From Rheinheimera sp. MMS21-TC3 (GTDB lineage Bacteria > Pseudomonadota > Gammaproteobacteria > Enterobacterales > Alteromonadaceae), in NCBI RefSeq assembly GCF_032229285.1, contig NZ_CP135084.1:1984001-2048000 (forward strand): DNA of 64,000 bases, given 5' to 3'. Below, in pieces: positions 51,890-60,898 of this stretch. Both the position numbers and the translations under genes were made by a program. The notes beneath the pieces are model-generated. The model had not been told where the DNA came from. It made no database searches and saw only the letters and a list, made by a program, of their open reading frames with translations. Numbering within the stretch: the first letter of the stretch is position 1; each line of letters begins with the position of its first letter.

Positions 51890-52633
51890 ATGTTAAAGTT
51901 ATTATCTCACCTCTTGCTACTTTGCTGCTTATTTAGTTTTTCTGTAAAAGCTGATTTAGTTCAAGTTATAAAAGATATCAAACCGGCCATCGTTGCTATT
52001 GGTATCCATAATCCTTTAGCCGCTCCGCGGATCCGTTTAGTTGGTACCGGCTTTGCTATTGCTGATGGCAGTAAAATTGTCACTAACTATCATGTTATTT
52101 CTTCCTCGCTCAATACCCAGCGCAATGAAAGCTACGTCGTTCTATCAGGTAACGGTACTAATATCAAAGTACACTCAGTTTTAGCCACTAAAACTGACAC
52201 TGACCACGATTTAGCTGTTTTAACTATTAAAGAAAAACTGCCTACAGTTACATTAGCAGATGACAAACATATTGATGAAGGTAGTGCTATTGCATTAATT
52301 GGCTACCCAATAACTGCTGTTTTAGGCTTATACCCAGCTACACATACCGGGATAATTTCTGCCATTACCCCTATAGCCATACCAGCTGACAGTTCAAAAA
52401 CTATTGACAGTCGCGCCTTACGCCAATTAAAAGCGCCCTTTTTACTCTATCAATTAGATGCAACAGCCTACCCAGGAAACAGCGGCAGCCCGCTTATTGA
52501 TATAAAAACGGCTAAAGTCATAGGTGTGGTCAATAAAGTGTTTGTTAAATCAACTAGAGAAGCCGTGCTAAGTGACCCTAGCAATATTAGCTATGCTATT
52601 CCCATCCATTTTTTACATGCATTGCTGCAATAA
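51890..52633 (+). CDS. Periplasmic trypsin-like serine protease without PDZ domain
   Basis: 247 residues with a signal peptide (about 1-21, LLLLCCLFSFSVKA). The trypsin fold carries a complete triad: His68 in VTNYHVIS, Asp107 in DHDLAVLTI and Ser198 in YPGNSGSPLID. It resembles the protease part of DegP/HtrA but ends without PDZ domains. It lies 39 bp before the PrsK-type kinase gene, and 33 bp separate that kinase from PrsR, so all three are probably one operon. The protease may act in envelope sensing or processing. The substrate is unknown. Confidence 0.87.
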   Translation: MLKLLSHLLLLCCLFSFSVKADLVQVIKDIKPAIVAIGIHNPLAAPRIRLVGTGFAIADGSKIVTNYHVISSSLNTQRNESYVVLSGNGTNIKVHSVLATKTDTDHDLAVLTIKEKLPTVTLADDKHIDEGSAIALIGYPITAVLGLYPATHTGIISAITPIAIPADSSKTIDSRALRQLKAPFLLYQLDATAYPGNSGSPLIDIKTAKVIGVVNKVFVKSTREAVLSDPSNISYAIPIHFLHALLQ

Positions 52634-52672
52634 AACAAGCCAATAATAAGTAGTATTGTATAGGCCAAGCTT

Positions 52673-54697
52673 ATGGATTTTGTTACTCAGTTAGCTTTAG
52701 ATAGAATTGGTTTTGCCTTAGCAGCAATAGCCACTCTTTTTTTCTTTTTGCTAACCTTAGCCACTAAAAGTAAAAACTTACCCCGTTCATTATTATTGAC
52801 TTGGGCATTTATTAGCACCTTATGGGCTAGCTTTTATCTGCTAACCGATACCGCACCTTATGAACATTATCTTTCAGTTATACTTGAGCTAAGTCGTAAC
52901 TTTATTTTAGTATTATTTTTACTAGCCAGCTTGGCCCAAACAGAATTGCAATTTAAGCATTTCTGGCAAAAAAGGCATGTACAAGTATTTAGTTTAACAA
53001 TGATTGCTTGGGCCATACTATGTAGCTGGCAATTAGTCTCGGCATATATCATTTTTACTGGCAGTTTAGTGCTCTGCGTAATCCAACTAGCCTTACTTGA
53101 AACTATATATCGCCGCGCTAACAGTAATAAATGGCAATACAAACCTTTAGTTCTTGGTTTTACTATTTGCGTATTATTTGATTTTATCTTATTTGCTGAA
53201 TCAGCTTTATTTGCCCAAGTAAATCATCAATTGTGGTCTGCACGAGGTTTTGTCTATGCCGCTATGGTACCGCTATTAATTATTTCTGTTCGCCGCATTC
53301 AAGCTTGGGGCATTAATGTTTATATTTCACGCGATATTGTACTGCAAAGCTCATTGGTTTTTGCCGCTGGTATTTATTTAATTTTAATCGCCGTTGCGGG
53401 TTTTTATATCCGCTATATTGGTGGTCAATGGTCACATTTAATCCAAGCCACCTTTTTAGTCTTGGGCTTTGCCATGTTAGCAGTTTTACTGTTGTCAGGT
53501 GCAGTTCGCCGGCAACTAAAGGTATATATTGAGAAGCACTTCTTCGCAAATAAGTTTGATTATCGCCAAAAATGGTTAATGCTTACTCGGCATTTACGCT
53601 TAATTGATCTTAGCCAGCCAGAACAATATCATACTATTTTACAAGCTTGGTTAGAGACCATTGGCTACAGCCGTGGCTGTATTATTCGCTACACGCAAGG
53701 CACAAACTTTATTACTTTGGCTTGCCACGACCGACCCGCTCTTAACCCTACTGAAGTTCAACTTGTTACCGCGTATAACGCGCAATTTTCCGATAAATAC
53801 TGGTTAGTGGATCTTAATGATAAAACTGATAGCTTTGTGGCAAATATTAGTAATATCAAAAAGATTGATGCCCAGATTATGGTCCCTATTCATTCTGAGG
53901 GCGAATTATGGGGACTATGTTTACTCAATGCACCTGATATTGATCAACTCAGTTTAAATTGGGAACTGCGTGACTTTTTAATGTTAGTTTCAGAACAAGT
54001 TGGTAGCTACTTACTGTTAATGCAAGCCAGTGAAACCTTAAGCGAAAATGCCCAATTTGCTGCTTTTAGCCGTATGTCTGCTTTTGTTGTCCACGATTTA
54101 AAAAATGTTAAAGCACAATTAGATTTAATGCTTAAAAACAGCATAAAACATCGTGACAATCCTGAGTTTATTGATGATAGCTTTGATACCTTAGCCGCAA
54201 TGCAGTTACGTCTAGGTAATATGTTGCAGCAGCTTAGTAGTAAGCGACCTCAAGCTACTGAAGGAACAACCTTTAGCGTTAAGGATGTTATTAACCAAGT
54301 CGTTAAAGAGCGCTGTGCAACCAAGCTGCCTTTACCTTCATTTACTGCTACAGTTGATGCTAAACTGTCTTTAGATAAAGAACGTTTTGCTAGTGTAATT
54401 TATCATCTAATTGATAATGCTCAGCACGCTACTGATGAACAAGGTGATATTAAGGTCTCTTTAGCTGTAGAGCAGAATAAAGCTATCATTAGCATTACGG
54501 ACACTGGCTCTGGTATGTCAGATGAGTTTATTCGGTTGCGTTTATTTAAACCTTTTGATTCAACAAAGGGCAATTCTGGTATGGGTGTTGGTGCTTATGA
54601 CGCACAGCAATTTGCAGCCCAGCATCAAGGTGAACTACAGGTTAGTAGCACTGTAGCAATTGGAACTACCTTTACCCTAATACTTCCATTACACTAA
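52673..54697 (+). CDS. prsK: PrsK-type sensor histidine kinase (PEP-CTERM/exosortase system)
   Basis: 674-residue membrane kinase. About eight membrane helices fill residues 10-280. A GAF-like domain (about 300-455) with SRGCIIRYT and LWGLCLLNA follows, then the phosphoacceptor His474 in SAFVVHDLKNVK. The ATPase has an N box (DNAQHATDE), DTGSGMSDE and GMGVGAYDAQQF. This layout is that of PrsK, the kinase found with exosortase/PEP-CTERM exopolysaccharide loci. No exosortase or PEP-CTERM gene is visible in this window. The adjacent PrsR-type regulator supports the pairing. Confidence 0.85.
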   Translation: MDFVTQLALDRIGFALAAIATLFFFLLTLATKSKNLPRSLLLTWAFISTLWASFYLLTDTAPYEHYLSVILELSRNFILVLFLLASLAQTELQFKHFWQKRHVQVFSLTMIAWAILCSWQLVSAYIIFTGSLVLCVIQLALLETIYRRANSNKWQYKPLVLGFTICVLFDFILFAESALFAQVNHQLWSARGFVYAAMVPLLIISVRRIQAWGINVYISRDIVLQSSLVFAAGIYLILIAVAGFYIRYIGGQWSHLIQATFLVLGFAMLAVLLLSGAVRRQLKVYIEKHFFANKFDYRQKWLMLTRHLRLIDLSQPEQYHTILQAWLETIGYSRGCIIRYTQGTNFITLACHDRPALNPTEVQLVTAYNAQFSDKYWLVDLNDKTDSFVANISNIKKIDAQIMVPIHSEGELWGLCLLNAPDIDQLSLNWELRDFLMLVSEQVGSYLLLMQASETLSENAQFAAFSRMSAFVVHDLKNVKAQLDLMLKNSIKHRDNPEFIDDSFDTLAAMQLRLGNMLQQLSSKRPQATEGTTFSVKDVINQVVKERCATKLPLPSFTATVDAKLSLDKERFASVIYHLIDNAQHATDEQGDIKVSLAVEQNKAIISITDTGSGMSDEFIRLRLFKPFDSTKGNSGMGVGAYDAQQFAAQHQGELQVSSTVAIGTTFTLILPLH

Positions 54698-54730
54698 CTA
54701 GTGTATAGCTGTTATAACAAGGATGGTTAG

Positions 54731-56092
54731 ATGAAAACGATACTAGTCATAGAAGACGATCTTGGTATTCAAAAACAATTAAAATGGAGTTTATCAGAAT
54801 TTGAACTTGTTTTTGCCCAAGACAGAAGTTCAGCATTAACGCAGCTAAGACGCTATGAGCCAGCTGTTATAACACTTGATTTAGGCTTACCACCTGACGA
54901 AACAAATGCCAGCGAAGGTTTAGCCTGCTTAGATGAAATATTAAAATTTAACCCCGATGTTAAGGTTATTGTTATTACAGGTAATACTGATAACAGCAAC
55001 GCACTCAAAGCTATTGCTCAAGGGGCTTATGATTACTATCAAAAACCAATTGATGCCGATGTTTTAAATATCATCTTAAATCGCGCAGTAAAGCTAGCAA
55101 AATTAGAAGCTGAGAATAAAGCTTTACGCAATAGTAACGCTAGTACCCAAGATATTATTGGCAATAGTGACGCTATGATTAAAGCCTGTCGTACAGTTGA
55201 AAAAATTGCACCGACAGAAATAACCACACTATTATTAGGCGAAAGTGGTACAGGTAAAGAAGTGTTTGCCCGTGCTATACATAAACAAAGCCCTAGAGTA
55301 AATAAACCTTTTGTAGCTATTAACTGTGCTTCTATTCCAGAGAACCTATTAGAAAGTGAGTTGTTCGGCTATGAACGTGGTGCCTTTACCGGTGCCAATA
55401 AAACGACTTTAGGTAAAATTGAGTGCGCTAATGGTGGCACCTTATTGCTTGATGAAATTGGTGATATGCCCCTTAGCCTACAAGCAAAAATGTTACGTTT
55501 TTTACAAGAGCGAGTAATAGAACGCGTTGGCGGCCGCCAAGAGATAGAGGTTGATGTGCGGGTTATTTGCGCCACGCATCGAAATTTATCTGAAATGGTA
55601 GCAGAGCAAAGCTTTCGTGAAGATTTATATTACCGTATTAGCGAAATCACTTTACTGATCCCACCGCTTAGAGATCGCGGTCACGATATTATTATTATAG
55701 CCAAAGCATTGTTGCATCGTTTTAATGATGAATTTAAGACTAAAATTCAAGGTTTTACTGATTGTGCTATGCAAGCTATGCTTCAACATACTTGGCCTGG
55801 CAATATTCGTGAACTACAAAACAAACTCAAGTCAGCTGTTATTTTAGCTGACAGTAAACAAATTACTGCAGAAGATTTGGGCTTAACAGCTAAAACCAGC
55901 AAAACAGCTACCCTGCGCATGGTAAGAGAGCAAGCAGAAAGCCTAGCCATTCGTCATGCTCATTCATTAGCTAACGGTAATTTATCTAAAACAGCGGACA
56001 TTTTAGGGGTAACTAGGCCGACTTTGTATGCACTTATAGATAAGTATCAATTACTTGACTTACGCTCTGTAGAGAATGAACCTCAGTCATAG
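54731..56092 (+). CDS. prsR: PrsR-type sigma-54-dependent response regulator
   Basis: 453 residues: receiver domain (about 1-125) with phosphoacceptor Asp50 in AVITLDLGLPP; AAA+ sigma-54 activator (about 140-375) with Walker A GESGTGKE, GAFTGA in ERGAFTGANKT and Walker B LLLDEIGDM; Fis-type HTH (about 405-445) with LSKTADILGVTRPTLYAL. It is the usual partner of PrsK and activates sigma-54 promoters. I searched by eye for a -24/-12 site nearby and found none convincing. Confidence 0.88.
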   Translation: MKTILVIEDDLGIQKQLKWSLSEFELVFAQDRSSALTQLRRYEPAVITLDLGLPPDETNASEGLACLDEILKFNPDVKVIVITGNTDNSNALKAIAQGAYDYYQKPIDADVLNIILNRAVKLAKLEAENKALRNSNASTQDIIGNSDAMIKACRTVEKIAPTEITTLLLGESGTGKEVFARAIHKQSPRVNKPFVAINCASIPENLLESELFGYERGAFTGANKTTLGKIECANGGTLLLDEIGDMPLSLQAKMLRFLQERVIERVGGRQEIEVDVRVICATHRNLSEMVAEQSFREDLYYRISEITLLIPPLRDRGHDIIIIAKALLHRFNDEFKTKIQGFTDCAMQAMLQHTWPGNIRELQNKLKSAVILADSKQITAEDLGLTAKTSKTATLRMVREQAESLAIRHAHSLANGNLSKTADILGVTRPTLYALIDKYQLLDLRSVENEPQS

Positions 56093-56128
56093 CGTGACAG
56101 TTTGCACTATCGACTAACTATCACGCTA
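56090..56128. terminator. Possible hairpin between prsR and lysC
   Basis: TAGCGTGA (56090-56097, including the prsR stop) and TCACGCTA (56121-56128) form an 8-bp stem with a long loop between convergent genes. No T-run follows, so this is a weak call. Confidence 0.35.
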
Positions 56129-56155
56129 ACAGTATGGCCTTAACTAAGCAGTAAA

Positions 56156-57505
56156 TTAAGCTGCAAATAAACTATTATGTAGCTGCTTAACTACAGCTAC
56201 AGCTTCACTATCTTGAACTAAAAAACACAAGTTATGTTTAGAGGCGCCATGACAAATTAAACGCATATTTATTCGCTCTAAAGTGTTGAATAACTCGCCT
56301 GACACGCCCTCATTGCTATGTAAATGATTACCTATGACTGCAATTAAACTTAAGCCCCGCTCAACAGACACATCACAAAACTGCTCTAATTCAGATAAAG
56401 CTAAATCTATATCGCAATTAAAAGCAGTTGTCATTCCGCCTTGGTCTAAAGTTAATGCCACACTAATTTCAGAAGTTGTTACTAAATCAACTGAGATATC
56501 ATGACGACTTAAAATATCAAATACCCGAGTTAAAAAGCCTGCAGCATGCAGCATCTCAGGGCTTTTTAAGGTAATTAAGGTTTGCGATTTTCTTAGCGCT
56601 ATCGCCCGATATGCTGGTCTATTCTCTACATCTTTTGCAATCCAAGTTCCCCCTAAATTTGGCTCCCTGCTTGAGCCAACAAAGACTGCAATATTTTGTC
56701 GAATTGCTGGCAATAATGTTGCTGGATGAATAACTCTAGCACCAAAAGTTGCCATTTCTGCAGCTTCATCAAAGCTTAATTCATTAATACAGCGAGCCTG
56801 TTCAGTTAAGCGAGGATCAGTGGTAAAAATACCCACAACGTCAGTCCAGATTTGTACCACATCGGCTGTTAGTGCTTCTGCTAATAAGGCTGCACTATAA
56901 TCTGAGCCGCCACGACCAAGAGTTGTGGTTTGCAATAACTCATTACCACCAACAAAGCCCTGTGTGACAACTACTGAATGATTTAATAAAGGCACAAGCT
57001 TCTCTAAACAAAGCGTTTTAATCTGCTTAATATCAGGCTCTGCTTTACCAAAATGACTATCGGTACGCATAACCTGCCTTACATCAAAACAATAAGCAGC
57101 TATATTCCGCTCTAATAAAACTTGACTAAATAAAACTGAGCTTAATCGCTCACCAAAAGAAAGTATTTCGTCTTTTTCAGCTGGTGAAAACTTATAATTA
57201 TCTTGCTTCACTAAAGTAGTTAAACGTTGTAATAATGCTTGAATACTCGGCATTACAGCTTCTTTATGCTGCAACTTATCTAATACCGCAAAAGTAATAT
57301 CTTCAATACCCTGCAAAGCCAATAAGCGCGTTTCTACACTGGAGACTTGAGTAATATCAACTAATAAGTTTGTAACACCAGAACTCGCACTGACAACTAT
57401 AACGCGAATATCAGGTTGGCTTAACACTATATCGGCACACCGTGACATAGCGGCATAATCAGCTACGCTACTGCCACCAAATTTGGCAACGGTTAAATTG
57501 GGCAA
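56156..57505 (-). CDS. lysC: Lysine-sensitive aspartokinase III
   Basis: First step of the aspartate pathway to lysine, methionine and threonine: phosphorylates aspartate. The 449 residues match E. coli LysC in length. KFGGSSVAD at the N-terminus is the kinase motif, GRGGSDYSAALLAEAL lies near 200, and two ACT domains follow from about 300, for lysine feedback. The start codon is TTG with a strong GGAGAG ribosome site 4 bases away. A lysine riboswitch in the leader adds control at the RNA level. It is monocistronic. Confidence 0.95.
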   Translation of the reverse strand: MPNLTVAKFGGSSVADYAAMSRCADIVLSQPDIRVIVVSASSGVTNLLVDITQVSSVETRLLALQGIEDITFAVLDKLQHKEAVMPSIQALLQRLTTLVKQDNYKFSPAEKDEILSFGERLSSVLFSQVLLERNIAAYCFDVRQVMRTDSHFGKAEPDIKQIKTLCLEKLVPLLNHSVVVTQGFVGGNELLQTTTLGRGGSDYSAALLAEALTADVVQIWTDVVGIFTTDPRLTEQARCINELSFDEAAEMATFGARVIHPATLLPAIRQNIAVFVGSSREPNLGGTWIAKDVENRPAYRAIALRKSQTLITLKSPEMLHAAGFLTRVFDILSRHDISVDLVTTSEISVALTLDQGGMTTAFNCDIDLALSELEQFCDVSVERGLSLIAVIGNHLHSNEGVSGELFNTLERINMRLICHGASKHNLCFLVQDSEAVAVVKQLHNSLFAA

Positions 57506-57595
57506 GGTTCTCTCCTTATAAAATACAATAAGCAGAGCGTGGCTTTTGCTAGCAGCAAAACGAGACTAAGAAAGATCGCTTGTGCAATTAACAAA
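57506..57595 (-). promoter_or_regulatory. Expression platform between lysine aptamer and lysC
   Basis: This 90-base leader holds a TTTTGCT/AGCAAAA hairpin (57544-57550 with 57554-57560) and the ribosome site GGAGAG next to the TTG start. The hairpin arm CAAAAGCC can pair, with one mismatch, to GGCCTTTG at the 3' end of the aptamer, a possible switch. No T-run follows a stem, so control is probably at translation rather than termination. This is an inference. Confidence 0.45.
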
Positions 57596-57765
57596 GGCCA
57601 GAAGCTCTCCACCAAGTGTCAGGTGACAGTCGCAAGGATTCAGCCTTAACGACCGAAAATATTAGTTCTATAGCTAATATTTCCTCGGCATTAGACCCCC
57701 TTATTACAGCTACGAAGTATAGACTTCTAACTGCAACTACCTGGCTAATGCGCCTCTTCTGGTCT
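57596..57765 (-). ncRNA. Lysine riboswitch aptamer
   Basis: Read on the minus strand, the leader has the conserved lysine-aptamer parts in order: AGAAGAGGCGC (57750-57760), GGTAGTTG, a purine-rich GGGGG then GCCGAGGAAA (57680-57689), a hairpin ATATTAG/CTAATAT, ACTGTCA (57624-57630) and GGAGAGC (57604-57610). P1 closes with CCAGAAG and CTTCTGG. The placement directly before lysC is as in E. coli. Lysine binding should lower aspartokinase expression. Confidence 0.93.
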
Positions 57766-57787
57766 ATCGTATTCGATTGACTGCGCT

Positions 57788-57816
57788 ACCATATCGCGTT
57801 TATTTACTTAAATCAA
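57788..57816 (-). promoter_or_regulatory. Candidate sigma-70 promoter for the lysC leader
   Basis: On the minus strand TTGATT (57811-57816) and TATGGT (57788-57793) are separated by exactly 17 bases. Transcription would start near 57781, about 15 bases before the riboswitch P1 stem. Confidence 0.55.
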
Positions 57817-57926
57817 CAGCCCTTTAGCCGTCTAAATACTTTAAGTTGTATTTTTGACTTATGCATACTGTTATTACCTATTTTAACGCGTTTTGCTGAA
57901 CCTTATCTGAGTAATTGCCCTTAATA

Positions 57927-58196
57927 TTAATATTTTTTATCGATATTGTTTAGCATTTTAACAAACTCATCATATTCAGTTTCATTCTCTGCGGTTGTAT
58001 TCCATTGATTATGAAAACCTAAGGTAAGCTGCACTTTGCCATTATCAAAGTATACTTCGTAACCATCAAAACCTGAGTTAACCGTAATCCCCTCTAGCGT
58101 AAAACCAGCCCCTAAATCATTAGTGACTGCAGTACCATTTTTTTCAATCTTGGCAAAAACCGTAAGTAAAAACATGCCATCTATTTCATTTTTCAT
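57927..58196 (-). CDS. Small protein of unknown function
   Basis: 89 residues, not recognised. The open frame extends to 58304, overlapping the divergent gene, but I choose the ATG at 58196, which has AGGAGA at 6-base spacing. The sequence MKNEIDGMFLLTVFAKIEKN leads into a compact beta-rich protein with acidic C-terminus (ENETEYDEFVKMLNNIDKKY). There is no signal peptide. It is divergent from the secreted protein at 58293, and no function can be inferred. Confidence 0.65.
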   Translation of the reverse strand: MKNEIDGMFLLTVFAKIEKNGTAVTNDLGAGFTLEGITVNSGFDGYEVYFDNGKVQLTLGFHNQWNTTAENETEYDEFVKMLNNIDKKY

Positions 58197-58239
58197 CTTA
58201 TCTCCTGCAACATTTAAACTTAGTAGAAGCAACTGCTGT

Positions 58240-58268
58240 TTGCAGCTCTTCTTGGTTCTGGGTATAGT
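58240..58268 (+). promoter_or_regulatory. Sigma-70 promoter for the secreted-protein gene
   Basis: TTGCAG (58240-58245) and TATAGT (58263-58268) are 17 bases apart, and a ribosome-site-like GGGGAA and ATG follow within 25 bases, giving a very short leader for the gene at 58293. Confidence 0.6.
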
Positions 58269-58292
58269 CATACTTTTCACTGGGGAACAAGT

Positions 58293-58895
58293 ATGAAAAA
58301 ACAATTAATACTCTTAAGTACAACTTTACTATTCAGTCTGACTGCTGCTGCTAATACTGTGCAAGACGCACCTTTAGTTTCTATTACTAGTCATGATAAC
58401 TACTTTGATAACTTACGCCAGCATTGTGGAAAAGCTTATGAAGGTAAAATGACGGTTGATAATCCGGCAAGCGGTGGTTTTGAAGGCCGCTTAATTATGC
58501 ATGTACGTAACTGTACTGATAGTCAATTACAAATACCATTTCATGTCGGTAATGATCATTCTCGCACCTGGGTAATTACAAAAACCGGTTCAGGTCTTAG
58601 CTTAAAACACGACCATCGTTTACAAGACGGTAGCTACGATCAATCTACCATGTATGGCGGTCATACAATAGATGCCGGCTTTGATACTGTGCAAAGCTTC
58701 CCAGCCGATCAGTACTCAAAAGAGCTATTTGCGAAACTTGGCAATCCACAATCTAATACCAACATTTGGCAAATGTATATTTACCCCGACACTTTTACTT
58801 ATCGTTTAGTGCGTGAAGGTCGTGAATTTAGAGTCGATTTTGATTTAACCAAGCCTATCGCTTTACCACCAACACCTTGGGGTTATAAAGACTAA
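58293..58895 (+). CDS. Secreted protein of unknown function
   Basis: 200 residues. A signal peptide is clear (MKKQLILLSTTLLFSLTAAA), so the mature protein is periplasmic or secreted. Two cysteines (in RQHCGKAYEG and HVRNCTDS) probably form a disulphide. Conserved-looking patches include FHVGNDHSRTWVITKTGSGL, MYGGHTIDAGFDTVQSFPAD and YPDTFTYRLVREGREFRVDF. I recognise no domain. A promoter lies directly upstream. It precedes the M28 peptidase gene by 108 bp on the same strand. Confidence 0.75.
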   Translation: MKKQLILLSTTLLFSLTAAANTVQDAPLVSITSHDNYFDNLRQHCGKAYEGKMTVDNPASGGFEGRLIMHVRNCTDSQLQIPFHVGNDHSRTWVITKTGSGLSLKHDHRLQDGSYDQSTMYGGHTIDAGFDTVQSFPADQYSKELFAKLGNPQSNTNIWQMYIYPDTFTYRLVREGREFRVDFDLTKPIALPPTPWGYKD

Positions 58896-59003
58896 TATTA
58901 GCAGCTAGACAATAAAGCTACTGGTTCAAGCTTACAGCTTGGATTACTATATCAGTTGTCGTGAACAGCGGCAGCTTATAATAACAAAGATTACGGAGCA
59001 ACT

Positions 59004-60689
59004 ATGACTACCCTTTCCAGGTTATCAACGATTGCCGCAGCATTAGCAGCCTGTGTAGCACTAACTGCTTGTAGCGATAATGATAAAGTAACCACAGTTA
59101 ACAGCCAAACAACAATCGCAAGTTCAGAACAAGCTAGTTTTCCCAAGTTAGCTGAACACATTAAAGTATTATCGTCAGATGAGTTTGAAGGCCGCGCACC
59201 TGCCACTAAAGGCGAAGAGTTAACCGTTGCTTATCTTGAAGATAATTTTCGCCGCATGGGTTTAAAGCCTATCAATGGTGATAGCTATAAACAACCTGTG
59301 TCCTTAGTACAAATTGATCCAGTAGAAGTTTCAGCCTTAACCCTTACTGGCGATAAGCTACCTGCGCAATTTAATTATCGCGATGAAATGACCGCTTGGA
59401 CTAAGCAAGTTACCGATCAAGTTGCTGTAGAAAACAGTGATATGGTGTTTGTTGGTTACGGTATCGTAGCACCAGAATACGACTGGAATGATTACGAAGG
59501 CATAGACGTTACAGGCAAAACCGTTGTCATGTTTGTTAATGATCCTGGCTTTGCTACTCAAGATGAAAACTTATTTAATGGTAACGCCATGACCTATTAT
59601 GGCCGTTGGACTTATAAGTATGAAGAAGCTGCCCGTCAAGGTGCGGCTATGGTATTAATTATCCATGAAACTGACGCTGCTAGTTATGGCTGGGGCGTAG
59701 TTGCTCATGGTTCACCAATTAAATTTGATTTAATTAATGAAAACAAAAATGCCGATTTAGCTAAAGTTGAAGGCTGGATAACAACCGAGTCAGCAGAAAA
59801 GCTATTTGCAAATGTTGGCACTGATTTAGCCACTATGCATAAAAAAGCGCTGCAAAAAGATTTTACTCCGCTGGATTTACAAGCTAAAGCTTCTATTAGC
59901 GTAAAAAACAACTTACGTGAGTTAACCTCTAGCAACGTTGTTGGTTATATAGAAGGCAGTAAATACCCTGATGAATATGTACTATATATGGCGCATTGGG
60001 ATCATTTAGGTGTCGATTTGTCTAACCCAACTAATACCGTATTTAATGGTGCTCAAGATAATGCCTCAGGTACTGGTGGTTTAATTGCCCTTGCTGAACA
60101 CTTTACACAGCAGCCACAACCAGAGCGCTCAGTTGTCTTTGTTGCAGTAACTGCTGAAGAGCGAGGCTTATTAGGTTCAGCTTGGTATGCAGCTAACCCG
60201 GTGTTTCCACTAGAGAAAACCGTCGCAGCTATTAACATGGATGTCATGAACGTTTATGGTCCAATGAAAGATATGGTTATTGTAGGCTTAGGTAATAACG
60301 AAGTTGAAAATATCTTAATTAACTACACCAAGCAACAAGGTCGTTATGCAGTTCGTGAGCCTAACCCTGAAGCCGGTATTGCTTATCGTTCAGATCACTT
60401 TAGTTTATCGAAAAAAGGCGTGCCTATTTTGTATGCAAAAAGCGGCAATGACCATATTGAACATGGTAAAGAATGGGGTAAAGCCCAACGCGCTGAATAT
60501 AATAAATGCTGCTATCATAAAGTTGAAGACGAATATGATGCTAACTGGGATTTAAGCGGCGCTAAGCAAGATATGCAATTGTTTTTCCAAGTAGGCAACG
60601 AGCTGGCAAATAGCCGTCAATGGCCTAACTGGTATAAAGGCAATGAGTTCCGCGCTATTCGCGATGCCTCTTCAGATCAACGTAAATAA
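59004..60689 (+). CDS. M28 family metallopeptidase, predicted lipoprotein
   Basis: 561 residues. The signal peptide ends in a lipobox, LTAC at Cys23, so it is likely anchored in the envelope. A PA-like domain is inserted (about 130-270). The two-zinc site is seen as His331 and Asp333 in AHWDHLG, bridging Asp352 in AQDNASG, catalytic Glu385/386 in TAEERGLLG, Asp413 in NMDVMN and a late His in YRSDHFSL. It resembles bacterial aminopeptidases of the Y/S-like M28 group, probably for peptide scavenging in the periplasm. A strong terminator follows. Confidence 0.92.
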   Translation: MTTLSRLSTIAAALAACVALTACSDNDKVTTVNSQTTIASSEQASFPKLAEHIKVLSSDEFEGRAPATKGEELTVAYLEDNFRRMGLKPINGDSYKQPVSLVQIDPVEVSALTLTGDKLPAQFNYRDEMTAWTKQVTDQVAVENSDMVFVGYGIVAPEYDWNDYEGIDVTGKTVVMFVNDPGFATQDENLFNGNAMTYYGRWTYKYEEAARQGAAMVLIIHETDAASYGWGVVAHGSPIKFDLINENKNADLAKVEGWITTESAEKLFANVGTDLATMHKKALQKDFTPLDLQAKASISVKNNLRELTSSNVVGYIEGSKYPDEYVLYMAHWDHLGVDLSNPTNTVFNGAQDNASGTGGLIALAEHFTQQPQPERSVVFVAVTAEERGLLGSAWYAANPVFPLEKTVAAINMDVMNVYGPMKDMVIVGLGNNEVENILINYTKQQGRYAVREPNPEAGIAYRSDHFSLSKKGVPILYAKSGNDHIEHGKEWGKAQRAEYNKCCYHKVEDEYDANWDLSGAKQDMQLFFQVGNELANSRQWPNWYKGNEFRAIRDASSDQRK

Positions 60690-60741
60690 TACCTTTCATA
60701 TAATTAGCAACGGCTTTAATTAAGCTTAATTGCTACTAAAC

Positions 60742-60777
60742 AAGGCTACTTTAAACAGATAAAGTAGCCTTTTTTTA
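60742..60777 (+). terminator. Terminator after the M28 peptidase gene
   Basis: AAGGCTACTTTA (60742-60753) and TAAAGTAGCCTT (60760-60771) form a perfect 12-bp stem with a 6-base loop, followed by a run of T residues to 60777. Confidence 0.92.
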
Positions 60778-60898
60778 TTATCTTGCGTTAATTCTAGTTA
60801 AGCCCTAACAGCACTGCTATATTCATAAGCTATTCATAGCATTCTAATTATACTCTGAACGGCTAACTAGGGTGGCGCATTATGTTTAAGGCTGAATT

